Assembly (NCBI GenBank): GCA_902728285.1
Contig: CACVBU010000682.1
Location: forward strand, 1,101,005-1,165,004
Direction of reading: 5' to 3'
Source of the DNA: Clytia hemisphaerica
Taxonomy: Eukaryota > Cnidaria > Hydrozoa > Leptothecata > Clytiidae
DNA length: 64,000 nt
Below the pieces are notes generated by a model, which made no database searches, was not told the DNA's origin, and saw only the letters and a program-made list of their open reading frames with translations. This document shows positions 1 to 10,068 of the stretch, piece by piece. Position 1 is the stretch's first letter; the number at the start of each line of letters is the position of its first letter. The translations under genes were made by a program, and so were the position numbers.

Positions 1-3000
1 AATTGTAAGTCAACTTTTTCTGTAAAAACATTAAAGACAATCGGGAAAAACTTGGAAAGGCCAGTCAGTAGAGCATCTCTATCCAATTTAGAACCACTGT
101 CAATTCATTAAATGGTTATTCTAGTTTTGGTGGTAAATGACTTGGAGCTGATGCCATTTTTCACTCATGTCGAAGTCAAATAAATTATAGATTACCTTAA
201 TTCTGGCTCCGCTTAAAGCTCAAACGCATCACAGCCTTACTTATTAGCGAGTTTATATATGTGTGTTTTTCTGCGACGGAGACGGTTACCTCTTGATTTG
301 TCTAGATCCTCATTTAATACAGCACTTTTACCGTCCTCAATTTTGCGGGTTAGAACTGCGGGTTATTCCAAATCGCTTCAGTTTCTCCGCCGTGTTCAAA
401 ACTGCAAATACATAGATTCGCTGCTAACTCATCTCAGCAATTACCTTTATTAGTAATCGGTACGAAATGATCAATCATTATTCAAAAGCCCTATAATCTT
501 TTTAAGTTCTGAAGTTTAACTTTCATTTTTTTCACCATTTTACAGTCGCAACATGACTTGGAACGTCAAGCAATTGAACTCGTACAGTTACGTAATCAAG
601 TCGGCATCATGAAAGGTAAACCAAAATCCGGGAGACTTCAAGGGACTCTTAAATTAGTTTGAACTACACATAAGCATTCGTCTGCATTTTTAGAACGATT
701 TTCTACGAATGTACAAAAACATTGTTTGCTTACTTTTCAAATTATATTACATGGTGTGCGGAAATTTTGTGGCTCGATGATTTGAATATATTACCCACCC
801 ATTTGGGAATACAAAGTATCGATAAATTTGTACTAATATTATTCAAGCCTCGAATTTGAAAGTTTGTTCATTCTACTACAGCTATCTACATTTACGAAAA
901 GAATATGAGTGAAATGAATTGTGTTTGATACGTTCACGTTTTAGCGAATTCATTACGTAATGTTTGTTATACCCCAGTTTTTGCCAGGAGAGTCAAATTT
1001 CAGATGTAGAAAAATTGTTTAAAATTTTCTACTACTGACAAAACCGTGATGTTTCAGTAGAAAACCTTACGTTATGAATATCATGAATCAGAGTTTATTC
1101 GGCTGATTTTTTTCTTGTAAATTCCACGTTAATCAAGAAGATTTGATTTGTGAAATGTGGCAAATCTTATCTCCTTACCAGAACAAAGTCCAGTGAACAC
1201 GCCGACAGACCAATTGGAACGGTTTCAAGCGCAAGTCGCTTCGTTACAAGAACAACTGAAAGAACGCGATCAAACCATACAAGACTTGGTATGCTTTATT
1301 TTAGATATTCTGTATCTTAACTTTCAATTATCAATTCTACTTTATCGATCTCCTGTTCGTAGAGTCGAACGATTGGGAGTGAATTGAACCATAATGCCCA
1401 TGTCTTGGTTGGTTGAACTTTTATTTGTATTTGACGATGTCGCCATTTTGAATGCAAAGGCTGAAATCCAAATAACAGTGTGCTCCAAAAAGAAATTTGA
1501 CTGGAAATTAAACTGAATGACCTCTCTTTGTGCAAGGTTTTCTTTGTGTCGCCACCTGAGACAATGAGTGAAACTGATAGTCTATTATATCTCTTCACTT
1601 TGACCGATCATTCGTTTCCCCTTTTCAGCAAGCAAAAGAGCTTTCATCGACCAACCTCAACGGAGAAGTGCACAGTGAGAGCGGATACAATTCACAAGAC
1701 CTCGAATCTCCCTCCTCCGTGGAGAGCGAAACACTTCTTCTACAAGTGGAGAGCCTCAAAGAACAAAATATTAACCTGACACAAGAGCTCGAAAAAACGG
1801 TAAGATATATATTCATTACTGCCGCTCTCTACCTGATTACCTTTGGGGATGTCCTTTGGTTGTCGAAAGTGAACTATCAGGGCATAGCTACTGTATAAAT
1901 AACTTTACCCCTAAAATCACTGGGGGAACGTACCAGGGGATGGGGGTTCTTACTCAAAAAGGGAACTGAGTCTCTCTAAGTAGACTTTCTAAGGATTGGA
2001 AAAGTCAAGATTTTTAGTTACGAGGGGAGAATTGTGAAAATCTCCCTTGAATCTCCCAAATTCGATCTCTCTAAGGTTCGGTTGTGGTACATACCCGATA
2101 TTCTCGGTTCACTCTACTTCACTCTAGTCCAGTCTAGTTCACCCCCTCCCCGAGCAGATGAATGACGAAAACGTTTTTTTCGTGAAAATTTATGTACATG
2201 GTTTTTAGCCAAGCCATTTAAACGTCGCTTGGAGTCATCAAATCAATTAAAAGGAATTTTCAATTACCCTTTCTATATGACATAATGATATCAATACGAT
2301 ATTCACTCTTCTTTTCCTTACAGAAAGCCAGTTTAACAGTTACTCAAGCCTCTCTTGAAGTCATTACAACAAATAAAATGGAAGACAGCGAAACAAATCG
2401 GTTATCACAAGAAGAAATAGAGGAACTTCAATCGTTGCGTTTAAAAGTTACTTCATTGCAAACAGAAAATACACGTCTAAAGGAGCAAGTTCGGGTGAGT
2501 TTTATGTGTGTTTATAGGTTTTATTTTACATAAGTGTTCCCGTTTTATATCCGACACATATTTCATATCAGGACGGTGTCTTCCTATTGTTATATTATGC
2601 TGATATAAACAAAAAATGTTCTTTTCCTCTTTCTGACCAATCCTGCTGTAAATCAAAATTGATGAATAAGCAATGGTGATAATACCGAAATATAAGTATC
2701 GTTTGATTGTTTTTTACAAAAATTTAACCTTGAAAAATGGCTTCAAATTATAAGATTTTCTTCGTCTATTTTTTGAGAAAATGTAAACTATTCGCTAAAC
2801 TTTTTCCATTCGTCCATGTCCTTTTGTCTACGTTTGTCCATGAGAATTTTTAGCCTCTTAGAATCTGTCCGATCGGTCATTGAGAAGAACGCAGTGCCGT
2901 AGAAAGCATTTTCTTATTGGGGGGCTGGACCATGGTTTGGCCCGAGGGGGGGGGGGATTTTGAAAATTTAAGCTCGAGATTGCTTGAATATGCACTCAAA

Positions 3001-3914
3001 ACAAAATGCTTTCAAGAAAAAACAAGAAAAACTTTGCATTATGCAAAATAACCATTTTTGAAAAAACTACTGGGGGGGGCATAGCCCCCCCCCCAGTTGC
3101 TACGTCACTGGAACGTAAACGTAAACGTAAAAACATCGTCATTACATCTATCCGGTCGTTTTTTGAGGGGAATGGTAATGAATAAACAAGGGAATGAAAT
3201 CACAACTTAGAGAACGCCAATGAAACGACTTCACACATTTTGACGTCATTCCTCCCTGGTAAACTAGAACCGAGTCCCCTCACGCTTTAAAGGTTGACAA
3301 AGTGTATGATATTCGTCAAACAACAACGTCACACGTTCAAACAAGTCTACTTTGGTCATTTTCTATGATTTTTTTCGTAGACGCCAGAGAAAAATTTGGA
3401 ACGCATCTCGCAATTAGAACAAGAGGTTGAATTAAAGAATATCGAACAAACACAACAACGACAGGACTATGAAGATCTTTTGGTTTTGTTGGAAGATCAA
3501 GATTCCAAAATCAAGAAATTTAAAGTAAGGGGGTGATAATTTTCATTTATCCACACTTCCAAAACTGAGCAAATATTATTATTCAACACATTTTGAGGTT
3601 CAATTTCTTATGAACAAGTCATACACTTTCTTTAAAACATTTTCTATATGCCCTCATAAACCGGAAACCCGCCACAACGTACAGTATTTTGGCCTATTTT
3701 GTTTTCCCAGGAGGCATATTAAACGTCTTTCTTTGAAGACTCTGAAGGGTTTTTACCGAAAAAAGACCCTGTCATTGTCATTTATGATTTTTTTTAAATT
3801 TTTGGTTTCAATCAAATGAGCTGAACTTTTTATCGTTTTTAGACTCGACTACGTGAATTGGGTGAAGTTGTTCCAAGTGATTCTGCTGACGATGATTCTG
3901 CCGAGGAAGATTAA
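1..3914 (+). CDS. USO1: USO1/p115 general vesicular transport factor, 3' portion
   Basis: Golgi/ER vesicle-tethering coiled-coil protein; the window holds only its C-terminal part. Six coding exons are seen at 546-615, 1182-1288, 1629-1799, 2324-2494, 3381-3524 and 3843-3914. All have AG/GT borders and compatible phases, giving about 243 residues of continuous heptad-rich helix. The end is diagnostic: a YEDLLVLLEDQDSKIKKFK block, then LRELG, then a short acidic tail (SADDDSAEED) before TAA, as in animal p115, where the acidic tail binds Golgi partners. Bases 1-4 followed by GTAAGT may be the end of one more exon. The N-terminal armadillo head lies off the window. The gene converges on CAMSAP. 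The nearest AATAAA on this strand is far downstream (4859) inside a repeat, so the 3' end is unclear. Family assignment is by remembered similarity; confidence is high for the last two exons. Confidence 0.85.
546..615 (+). CDS. USO1: USO1 coding exon (coiled coil)
   Basis: The acceptor ...TTTTACAG precedes SQHDLERQAIELVQLRNQ and the donor is AAAG|GTAAAC. The 70-nt exon leaves one base that is completed by the next exon. Confidence 0.7.
952..1080. repeat. Intronic inverted-repeat element, ACGTAATG family copy 1
   Basis: A stretch bounded by ATTACGTAATGTTT and AAAACCTTACGTTATGAATA. A second copy of the same plan lies at about 20355-20450 in a CAMSAP intron (ACGTAATGTTTT ... AAAACATTACGTCATGAATA). 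Probably a MITE; ends approximate. Confidence 0.4.
1182..1288 (+). CDS. USO1: USO1 coding exon (coiled coil)
   Basis: The acceptor CTCCTTACCAG is followed by two bases that complete the previous codon, then 35 codons containing QLERFQAQVASLQEQLKERD. The donor is GTATGC. Classic heptad pattern. Confidence 0.75.
1629..1799 (+). CDS. USO1: USO1 coding exon (coiled coil)
   Basis: CTTTTCAG acceptor, 57 in-phase codons and GTAAGAT donor. A Ser-rich linker (SESGYNSQDLESPSS) separates two helical stretches. Confidence 0.75.
2324..2494 (+). CDS. USO1: USO1 coding exon (coiled coil)
   Basis: CCTTACAG acceptor, 57 codons and GTGAGT donor. It encodes a Gln/Glu/Leu-rich helix with EEIEELQSLRLKVTSLQ. Confidence 0.75.
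2892..3110. mobile_element. Short TIR element with 5-bp TSD GAACG
   Basis: Begins CAGTGCCGTAG and ends CTACGTCACTG. It is flanked by the direct repeat GAACG (2887-2891 and 3111-3115). The interior has G- and C-homopolymer arms around GCATAGC. Terminal CAGTG-type TIRs suggest a hAT-like MITE, but a 5-bp TSD is not the usual 8, so the superfamily is open. Confidence 0.6.
3381..3524 (+). CDS. USO1: USO1 coding exon, conserved C-terminal block
   Basis: TTTTTTCGTAG acceptor, 48 codons and GTAAGG donor. It contains DYEDLLVLLEDQDSKIKKF, the most recognisable p115 C-terminal motif. Confidence 0.85.
3843..3914 (+). CDS. USO1: USO1 terminal exon with acidic tail and stop
   Basis: CGTTTTTAG acceptor, then TRLRELGEVVPSDSADD, further acidic residues and TAA at 3912-3914. 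The 31-bp tandem repeat starts immediately after. Confidence 0.85.
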   Translation, partial: TRLRELGEVVPSDSADDDSAEED

Positions 3915-4255
3915 TATACTTCCCTGATTGGTCCATTTTATGCAAAGACCTTCCCCTGATTGGTCCATTTGATACAAAGTCACTCCCTGATTGGTTCCTT
4001 TGATACAAAGATCTTCTCTGATTGGTCCATTTGATGCAAAGATCTTCTCTGATTGGTCCTTTTGATGCAAAGGTCTTCCCTGATTGGTCCCTTTGATGCA
4101 AAGATCTTCGCTGATTGGTTACTTTGATGCAAAGATCTTCCCTGATTGGTCCCTTTGATACAAAGTCACTCCCTGATTGGTTACTTTGATGCAAAGATTC
4201 TCTACGATTGGTCCCTTTGATGCAAATACTCTCTCTGATTGGTTCAGTACAAATG
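3915..4255 (+). repeat. 31-bp tandem repeat array 3' of USO1
   Basis: About 11 units built on CTGATTGGTCC then TTTGATGCAAAG then ATCTTC, period about 31 bp with occasional shorter units. Every unit carries ATTGG (an inverted CCAAT) and most carry ATGCAAA (octamer-like). The array starts at the USO1 stop codon, so it would lie in the 3' UTR. An open frame on the minus strand through it is a by-product of the repeat. Confidence 0.85.
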
Positions 4256-4463
4256 GGGGGATTGGCTCCATTTTGTTGTATCATTTTGTACAAAGACATT
4301 TTTAAATTTGTTCTTTTGATCAATTGATGCAAACCTTCATGGGGTTGTCTATGTCGCTTACGTTTTACATTTTGGATAGAGTACAGGTGCGTCAGGAAAA
4401 AATCGGAAAAACTAATCAGCCCTTAGCTGGATAATTTCATTTTAAAAATTCATATCTCGTTAA

Positions 4464-5019
4464 CCCTTTCAGTCCCATATCTTTGCACTTTTGGAATACA
4501 CGCTTTTTTTATAAGGATATACTTTATAAGAATGTTTATGATGAAATTGGCCAAAAAATTAAGAATATGGTAAGAATATCACCATCATGTAATTTGGTAA
4601 CTGAACCTAAGAATGTCAATTTTAGAGCATTTTACGATTAAATTGCCACTTATTACTCAGCAATGCTAAAAGGTACGACAAAAATGCTAAATTTTTGCTT
4701 TAAGTATGTATAACATGCTGGATTTTGGCTTAGATTGGATCCTAACCTAAGAATACCGTAAGAATATTTTAGGATGATTTTCCCCAAAAAAGTTAAGAAT
4801 ATTAATGTGATGATTTGGAAATACACCATTCTTATAAAAAAAAGCGTGTAGAATTTTCAATAAAGTGGAAAGGCTGTAGCTCAAAACCAGCCTATTTTCA
4901 TTAAAATTTCAGTATTCTTTCAAACGGTAGCTAAGAGAGCTCCGGAAACTTCTTCGGTTTAGGCCGTCAAAAATCTGACCCTTAGGAGACCTCTTAGTGT
5001 CTTCATGAGACTGAAAGGG
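4464..5019. mobile_element. TTAA-flanked TIR element containing a nested MITE
   Basis: Left end CCCTTTCAGTC, right end GACTGAAAGGG, flanked by TTAA at 4460-4463 and 5020-5023. A TTAA duplication is typical of piggyBac- or Kolobok-type transposons. No transposase is seen; much of the interior is a copy of the ATAAGAAT MITE family (4498-4850). Confidence 0.6.
4498..4850. mobile_element. ATAAGAAT-family MITE, copy 1
   Basis: Terminal inverted repeats ACACGCTTTTTTTATAAG and CTTATAAAAAAAAGCGTGT. The interior is full of TTAAGAAT motifs. It shares its sequence with copies at 10129-10446 (inverted) and 31570-31921. The TSD is not clear here. Confidence 0.65.
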
Positions 5020-5023
5020 TTAA

Positions 5024-5371
5024 TAATTAAATAAACTAGTCTTATTCTCCCTTAGACTTAGGAATCCAGATCATTAACTCCTCAAGCAACCAAATGTCAC
5101 ATAAATACGGTAACTTTTTTTACCTAGATTATTTAGTTCAACATAATTTCCAATTTCCTATTATACAAAATGAAATATTTTTAGTACAATTTATTATTGT
5201 GATAGAAATTTATTTATTATAAATTGTAGTCATTACTTTTTATTACTATATAATAATTATAACATTTACCGAAATCCAACTCGTAAAGCTCCTTTGATCC
5301 AAATTTCAAGGTTTTCCCTATGTAGTTTTTAATTTATGTATAATTTTTTTCCAAAGAGGCCTTTCTTTTTA
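5024..5371. other. AT-rich spacer
   Basis: No gene or convincing repeat seen. The right edge (5346-5358) carries one unit-like fragment TTTTTCCAAAGAGG that also makes up the tandem array after 7571, so the MITE that follows seems to have landed within that array. Confidence 0.4.
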
Positions 5372-5525
5372 TTATTGGAACTAATTTTCGCGGGAACTAA
5401 TTTTCGCGGTCGAAAAAAAAAATCCGAAAAATTGCATTTCGCGGGTTTTAATTTTCGCGGTTTTTTCCATTCTAGAAATTTCGAAGGTTTTAAAATTTTC
5501 GCGGTTTTGCCCTTTTTTGGACAAA

Positions 5526-7386
5526 TCTATATATTAATAGCCGTAGTCTGTATGTGTGTTTGTTTTTTGTGTGTTTGTTTTTTGTGTGTTTGTTTTTTGT
5601 GTGTCACTTTCGTTTTCGCAAGCAATGTTTTGTTCTTTTAAAAGATGACTTTTGCTTCTTCCTCCACAAATGTGTTAAATCAGATCAAGGACACTTGTAT
5701 AGCGTAGCTGGACTGAGTACAACGGCTATTTCTCTTTCTCTTTTTAACACATGTCTGTCGTAGCGAATCCACGAACCCCTGTCAGCGGTTGAGAATATTT
5801 TTTTCAAATTAATTGAAATAATTAGTTGTTGCAAAGTTTATTAGTTTTCATAAGGGACTTTTTTGCAAGATTTTATATTTGACTTTATCTTTAATGAAGA
5901 TTTTTTAAATAAAATATAAGTTTGATCAATTTATAAGCCAAAAACCTTGAAAAAAAGGGTCCTTCGAAAAAGTTAAATTGTAAATTACGTAAGTTATTTC
6001 AAGGTGTAACAAATATTTTAAACAACTCTTAGAAGGTTGAAGTTGAAAATGACGAAGAAAAAATTAGTAAAAAATAGCCTAAACTCGCCTAAACTTTCAC
6101 CAAAGTACCCAAATCTTATAATGGCTATAGCAAGATGTCGAACAAGGAATGGAATACATCATACTACAGCTGCTAAAAGCAAAATCTAAACATCATTCAT
6201 GAGAAAGAAAATTTTCTCTTTTTTAATGATTTGATCGTATAATGGTGTGATAAAACTCATTATAAAGTAATTGTTCGATTGTTGTTTTCTTGTTATTGCA
6301 ATCATGTCAAAGGAATTTCATAAAATATCTTTAGCAACAAACTTTCCGTGCAAAATCCATCTGTCTGACGATGGTTTTTCATTGTTTAGTACTTTTAATA
6401 AAAAGTATTTCTGATTGGATGAAAAAACATGAGGAACGACCTCTTATTGGTCAAAGAAAGACAATATCTATTATTACGACGACACACATGGTTCAAAGGA
6501 AATAAATTTGTGCTCAGTCCAGCTACGCTATACAAGTGTCCTTGATCAGATTCGCGCCGTTTTATAAAGACTTTGTTTTGATTGATAGATTAGACTTTTT
6601 TCTCTTTTTTTTTCTTTCTTTTCTTTTGTTTTATGTTTTCGAATGTAATTAACGACCTTATTTGATTTGAGACATTCGAATTCTTTTCAAAACAAAAGAA
6701 AATCTTTTAAACAGAATCTTAAAGAAAAGAACAAATATAAAATAAAACATAAGAATCACAAGACAAGTTTGTAGAAGAACAGCAACATTAAAAATACATT
6801 CAAAAAGGCGGTAAAAACTAGAGTTCTTTCTTCGTAAAAAGGGACTTTTAAACATCTATGTCGATAATTATTTTGCTGTAAATCTAAGTCATTGTTGAAT
6901 TTGAAAAGTTATCGAAGTTATGACGAAGTTATTTTATAAAAAGCAACATAAAATTGCGCAATCACGCTTTTTTGTCTGCGTGTCCTAGCTGCCTTCCGGG
7001 GGGACTATGGTTGCGAGCTGACTTTCGGCCCTGCCCCTCGGACCCTTAGCAGAATAAAGAGGAGAAGAAACAAGGGAAATTGTGTGCATTTCAATTCACT
7101 TTTTGGAACTAATTTGACCAAATTTCTATCTTTCTGGGGGCAAAAAGTTGAAATTTTCCTATTTTTCCGATTCTTAGTGGGACTGAAGTTTGATTTTCCG
7201 ATTTTTCAAACTGCCATGTTTCAAAAGAGGCACCCTTAAGGCCGGCACATACCCATACCCTTCTCTTGCCTAAGTACCCCCCCCCCCGGGGCTGCCTTTT
7301 TTTCGACGAATCTCGTGTCATGTCTATTATTTCACTCCGCTTATCTTGACATCAAAAACCGGCGTGCGACGCCGGGTACCGGCTAG
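5526..7386 (+). mobile_element. Non-autonomous Helitron
   Basis: The 5' end is TCTATATATTAATAG preceded by host A (5525). The 3' end is CTAG followed by host T (7387). A GC hairpin lies just before the end (GGCGT-GCG-ACGCC at about 7361-7373). These are the hallmarks of Helitron insertion between A and T without target duplication. The interior has a GTGTGTTTGTTTTTT microsatellite (5553-5604), a nested TIR element (5686-6544) and no Rep/helicase. The insertion is confirmed by an uninterrupted sibling sequence at 57171-57190. Confidence 0.8.
5686..6544. mobile_element. TIR DNA transposon nested in the Helitron, 7-bp TSD
   Basis: Inverted ends of at least 32 bp, starting CAAGGACACTTGTATAGCG, are identical at both ends. 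Direct repeats ATCAGAT flank it at 5679-5685 and 6545-6551. It is 859 bp and has no transposase frame. The 7-bp TSD and CAAGG terminus are compatible with a P-like element, which is only a guess. Confidence 0.75.
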
Positions 7387-7570
7387 TTTCTTTTATTTTC
7401 CTAGGGATTTTTCAAATTTTTCGATAAAATTGGAAAAATTTGTTTTTCGCGGGAATTAATTTTCGCGGTTTTCAACTCTCAAAATTTTTCGCTGGATCAA
7501 ATTTTCGCGATTTTGACGAAAAACCGCGAAAAACGCTAAAATTAAAACCCGCGAAAATTAGTTCCAATAA

Positions 7571-7745
7571 GGTAATTTCTGTACAAGTTTTTCCAAAGAG
7601 AATCCCCTTGTTTACAAGTTTTTTCAAAGAGAGTTCCCTTGTTTTCAATTTCTGTACAAGTTTTTCCAAAGAGGATTCCCTTGTTTCAATTTCTGTACAA
7701 GTTTTTTCCAAAGAGAATCCCCTTGTTTTCAATTTCTGTAAACGT
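7571..7745 (+). repeat. Tandem repeat, about 45 bp
   Basis: Four to five degenerate units of TTTCTGTACAAGTTTTTCC then AAAGAGAATCCCCTTGTTT. One truncated related unit lies left of the MITE at 5346. Confidence 0.75.
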
Positions 7746-8520
7746 ATTTGAAAAATGCCCGGATCCTCAATTTGTCATGTCTGCAAATCTTTCTGGCAAC
7801 AATAGTAGGAATAAAATGCAAATTCAAAAATAAGAAATAAAAAGCAAGCCGGCAACAATAGTAAGAAAAAGCAAGCTAAAAAGGCAAGCCAATTGCGAGA
7901 AATGCTCACTTTACCTCAAAATGATGGAAGGGGATTTCTAGGTACTTATCACAGCCAAACGAAATTTTCCAGGAAACACCGTTTCCAGTCACTTTTCAAT
8001 AAAAATAAGAGGGATGGAAGCAATTTCACAGAAGTCCAAAAACCCCAATTTTTAAGCACTTTTTGGCCCAAATTTTTCGAAATTATTTTTTACTTAAATC
8101 GGGCTCCATCCAGATTTTAAACTTAACCATTTGACATCATTGTGCAGAAAATAAAAACATAATGAGCCATCCGCGAGATATGCTCATTTTCCCTTAAAAT
8201 ACTTAAATTTCCGTAAAAGAGATAATCCAAATTTTATGGTCAAGAAAACTTTACGGAAAAAACGGCTTCAGTCACTTTTTAGAGAACCTTGCCCTCTATC
8301 TTTCTGCCAAATATTAGAGAAAACTAGTGAATCAATTTAACATTTAAGTAAAAAAAATTGGGGTCCGTTACTTATTGTGCAAAAAAAAACAGAAAAAGCT
8401 GATGGTTTCTAATCCCGAGAAAAACTGGTAACCGACAAAGGAATAGACGGACAGGCGGACGGACACGGGTTAATTTATAGGAACTCCCTGGTTTTCCTCG
8501 TCTATGAAAGATTATTTAGG
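7746..8520. other. Spacer without recognised gene
   Basis: AT-rich, poly-purine stretches, no splice-framed coding segment and no clear transposon end. Short open frames here have no recognisable domain. Confidence 0.4.
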
Positions 8521-8526
8521 GTGAAA

Positions 8527-8660
8527 CGGTTGGTGCCATTGATTGTAAAACCCTGGAGGGGCTAGATCCGAAATTTCTGGATGGGAAATCTTAACGGTTG
8601 GTGCAATTGATTGTAAAGCCCTTGAGGGGCTAGATCCGAAATTTCTGGATGGGAAATGTA
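8527..8660 (+). repeat. Two-copy tandem duplication of about 67 bp
   Basis: AACGGTTGGTGCCATTGATT ... GGGCTAGATCCGAAATTTCT ... GGATGGGAAAT occurs twice head to tail with few differences. Confidence 0.75.
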
Positions 8661-8834
8661 GCCACTAATTCTCCCAATCTAAAGCACGTGACCCGCGTGT
8701 TTTGAAACAAAATTGCTAAATGCTAAAGGAAGGTTGAGGATTTCTCTCTAGCCCCTTCGAGGCTTCAAACTCAATGGTTGTTGCGACTCATCTTAGACAG
8801 GACACAAGCGGGTTTGTAAGAAGTAAACATTTTC

Positions 8835-9373
8835 GGAAAACATAAAAGACAAACCTCCGAAATGTGATCCTTATCTCTGATCCCGTCCTTCTCTTTTCTG
8901 ACTGTCTGAGCTTCTGAGTTTCTGAGACTTAGTTTCTCATTTCTGACTGAGTTTTCATACCTGTCAATCATTTGTTCATCAATTTCGACCAGTCTAATTT
9001 TCGCACCGAGTGGGATTCGAACCACCACCAAAGAAAGACCTTCGAATCCGGAAGCCAGCGCTCTATCCCTTGAGCCATCGCCGCACAGCAAAATAACGCA
9101 ATTCATAACATTTTATACCAAACTGGCAAAATACGGGGGTAATGTTATTATAATATGGGTAAAAGTACCCCTTTTTTAAACCTGACTGAAATTCGAGCCG
9201 TTACTAGCAACCCTGCGGGGCCCAAGGCGCCGAGTATGCACCCGACACAGTGACAAGCCGTTACTAGCAACCCTGACCTAAACAATCCCAAACAGCAAAA
9301 CCCCCGGAAAATTTAAAATGTCGGAATGAGCAATAGCCGATCACATTTTGGAGGTTTGTCTTTTATGTTTTCC
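8835..9373 (-). mobile_element. tRNA-derived SINE-like element with inverted flank
   Basis: On the minus strand about 9087-9001 reads like a degenerate tRNA. It has an A-box-like TGGCTCAAGGGATAGAGC and an exact B box GGTTCGAATCC, and a near-pairing acceptor stem. The anticodon arm does not fold well, so this is not a functional tRNA. A 35-bp segment (GATCACATTT, then GGAGGTTTGTC) occurs at 8835-8869 (minus) and 9339-9373 (plus). Two copies of GCCGTTACTAGCAACCCTG lie at about 9196-9276. Confidence 0.45.
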
Positions 9374-9782
9374 AACATGGAATTATGTTTTCCAACATTT
9401 TCGTGTTTTAGAAATACCTTGATTTTTCATAAAGATATATTACTTATGCCATAAAATATCTAAGAAATATTTACATTTTTCATTATTTACATTGTCTTCT
9501 CTTTTTCACTTTATAAATACTATCTATCATCCAATATATATTTTTTGTCAATTTTTTCGGTAAGCCTAAATATTAAAATGGTAGTTGTGATATGTATAAA
9601 ATGACAAAATATCAAAGTTAAAACAAACAAAAAAAATTAAAAGAATTTGACAACGACAAAAAAATGAACATCAAAAACGAGAAAAATGCAACACAGTTTC
9701 GTCAGATGAACTCTTTGGGATACTCTTTGTGTTAAAATGTTGTAGAGGAGGGGTTTATACCTTTGTATAAATAAAGAATTCA

Positions 9783-9788
9783 TTTATT
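9783..9788 (-). terminator. CAMSAP polyadenylation signal AATAAA
   Basis: AATAAA on the minus strand, about 130 nt downstream of the CAMSAP stop codon. Confidence 0.5.
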
Positions 9789-9917
9789 GGTTCAATTCTC
9801 CGAAAGTTCAATACAGTACTTATCAAAGTTGCACTTTTATTGGGAAGAACCAAGTTGACGTTCGCAGCTCAATTTTAAAGACTTAATAACAACAACAACA
9901 TTCCTGCTCAGATTCAG

Positions 9918-10068
9918 TCAACGAACTTTTTTCCGTAATGGTGTTTTAGAGGGCGTTCCGCCCGTTGGTTTTTTCTCCCATAGTTCTTTCTTGATGGTGA
10001 ATCCATCACATTGTATGGAAAGGTCTTTCATCAACATTCCGTTGAAGGCTTTTCCACCGCTGTTATAC
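9918..10068 (-). CDS. CAMSAP: CAMSAP exon 22, end of CKK domain and stop
   Basis: RYNSGGKAFNGMLMKDLSIQ then CDGFTIKKELWEKK; family YKYNS.RK.F..IPAKTLS.SVDA.TI...LW. Basic tail, TGA at 9918-9920. Confidence 0.95.

Larger units (their letters stand above)
5372..7570. mobile_element. CGCGAAAA-family MITE split by a Helitron
   Basis: Outer inverted ends TTATTGGAACTAATTTTCGC (left) and its complement (right, ending 7570). Subtracting the Helitron at 5526-7386 leaves about 338 bp rich in TTTTCGCGG. Related copies or fragments lie at about 50012-50096 and 57085-57261; the latter preserves the pre-insertion sequence of this copy. Confidence 0.65.

Noticed and set aside
3915-4255. CRISPR-like array
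   Set aside because: Repeats are contiguous degenerate units with no spacers, in a eukaryotic gene context.
3808-4332. 174-codon minus-strand open frame with repeated DQSG/NQSG peptides
   Set aside because: It is the reverse of the 31-bp tandem repeat; the period is near a multiple of three only in part, and there is no splice or domain support.
5336-5763. Plus-strand frames rich in Phe/Cys/Val
   Set aside because: Created by the CGCGG MITE and the GTGTGTTTG microsatellite.
9001-9087. Functional tRNA gene
   Set aside because: A and B boxes are present, but the anticodon stem does not pair and the loop is irregular.
8771-9106. 111-codon minus-strand frame
   Set aside because: Runs through the tRNA-like SINE sequence; no protein family resemblance.
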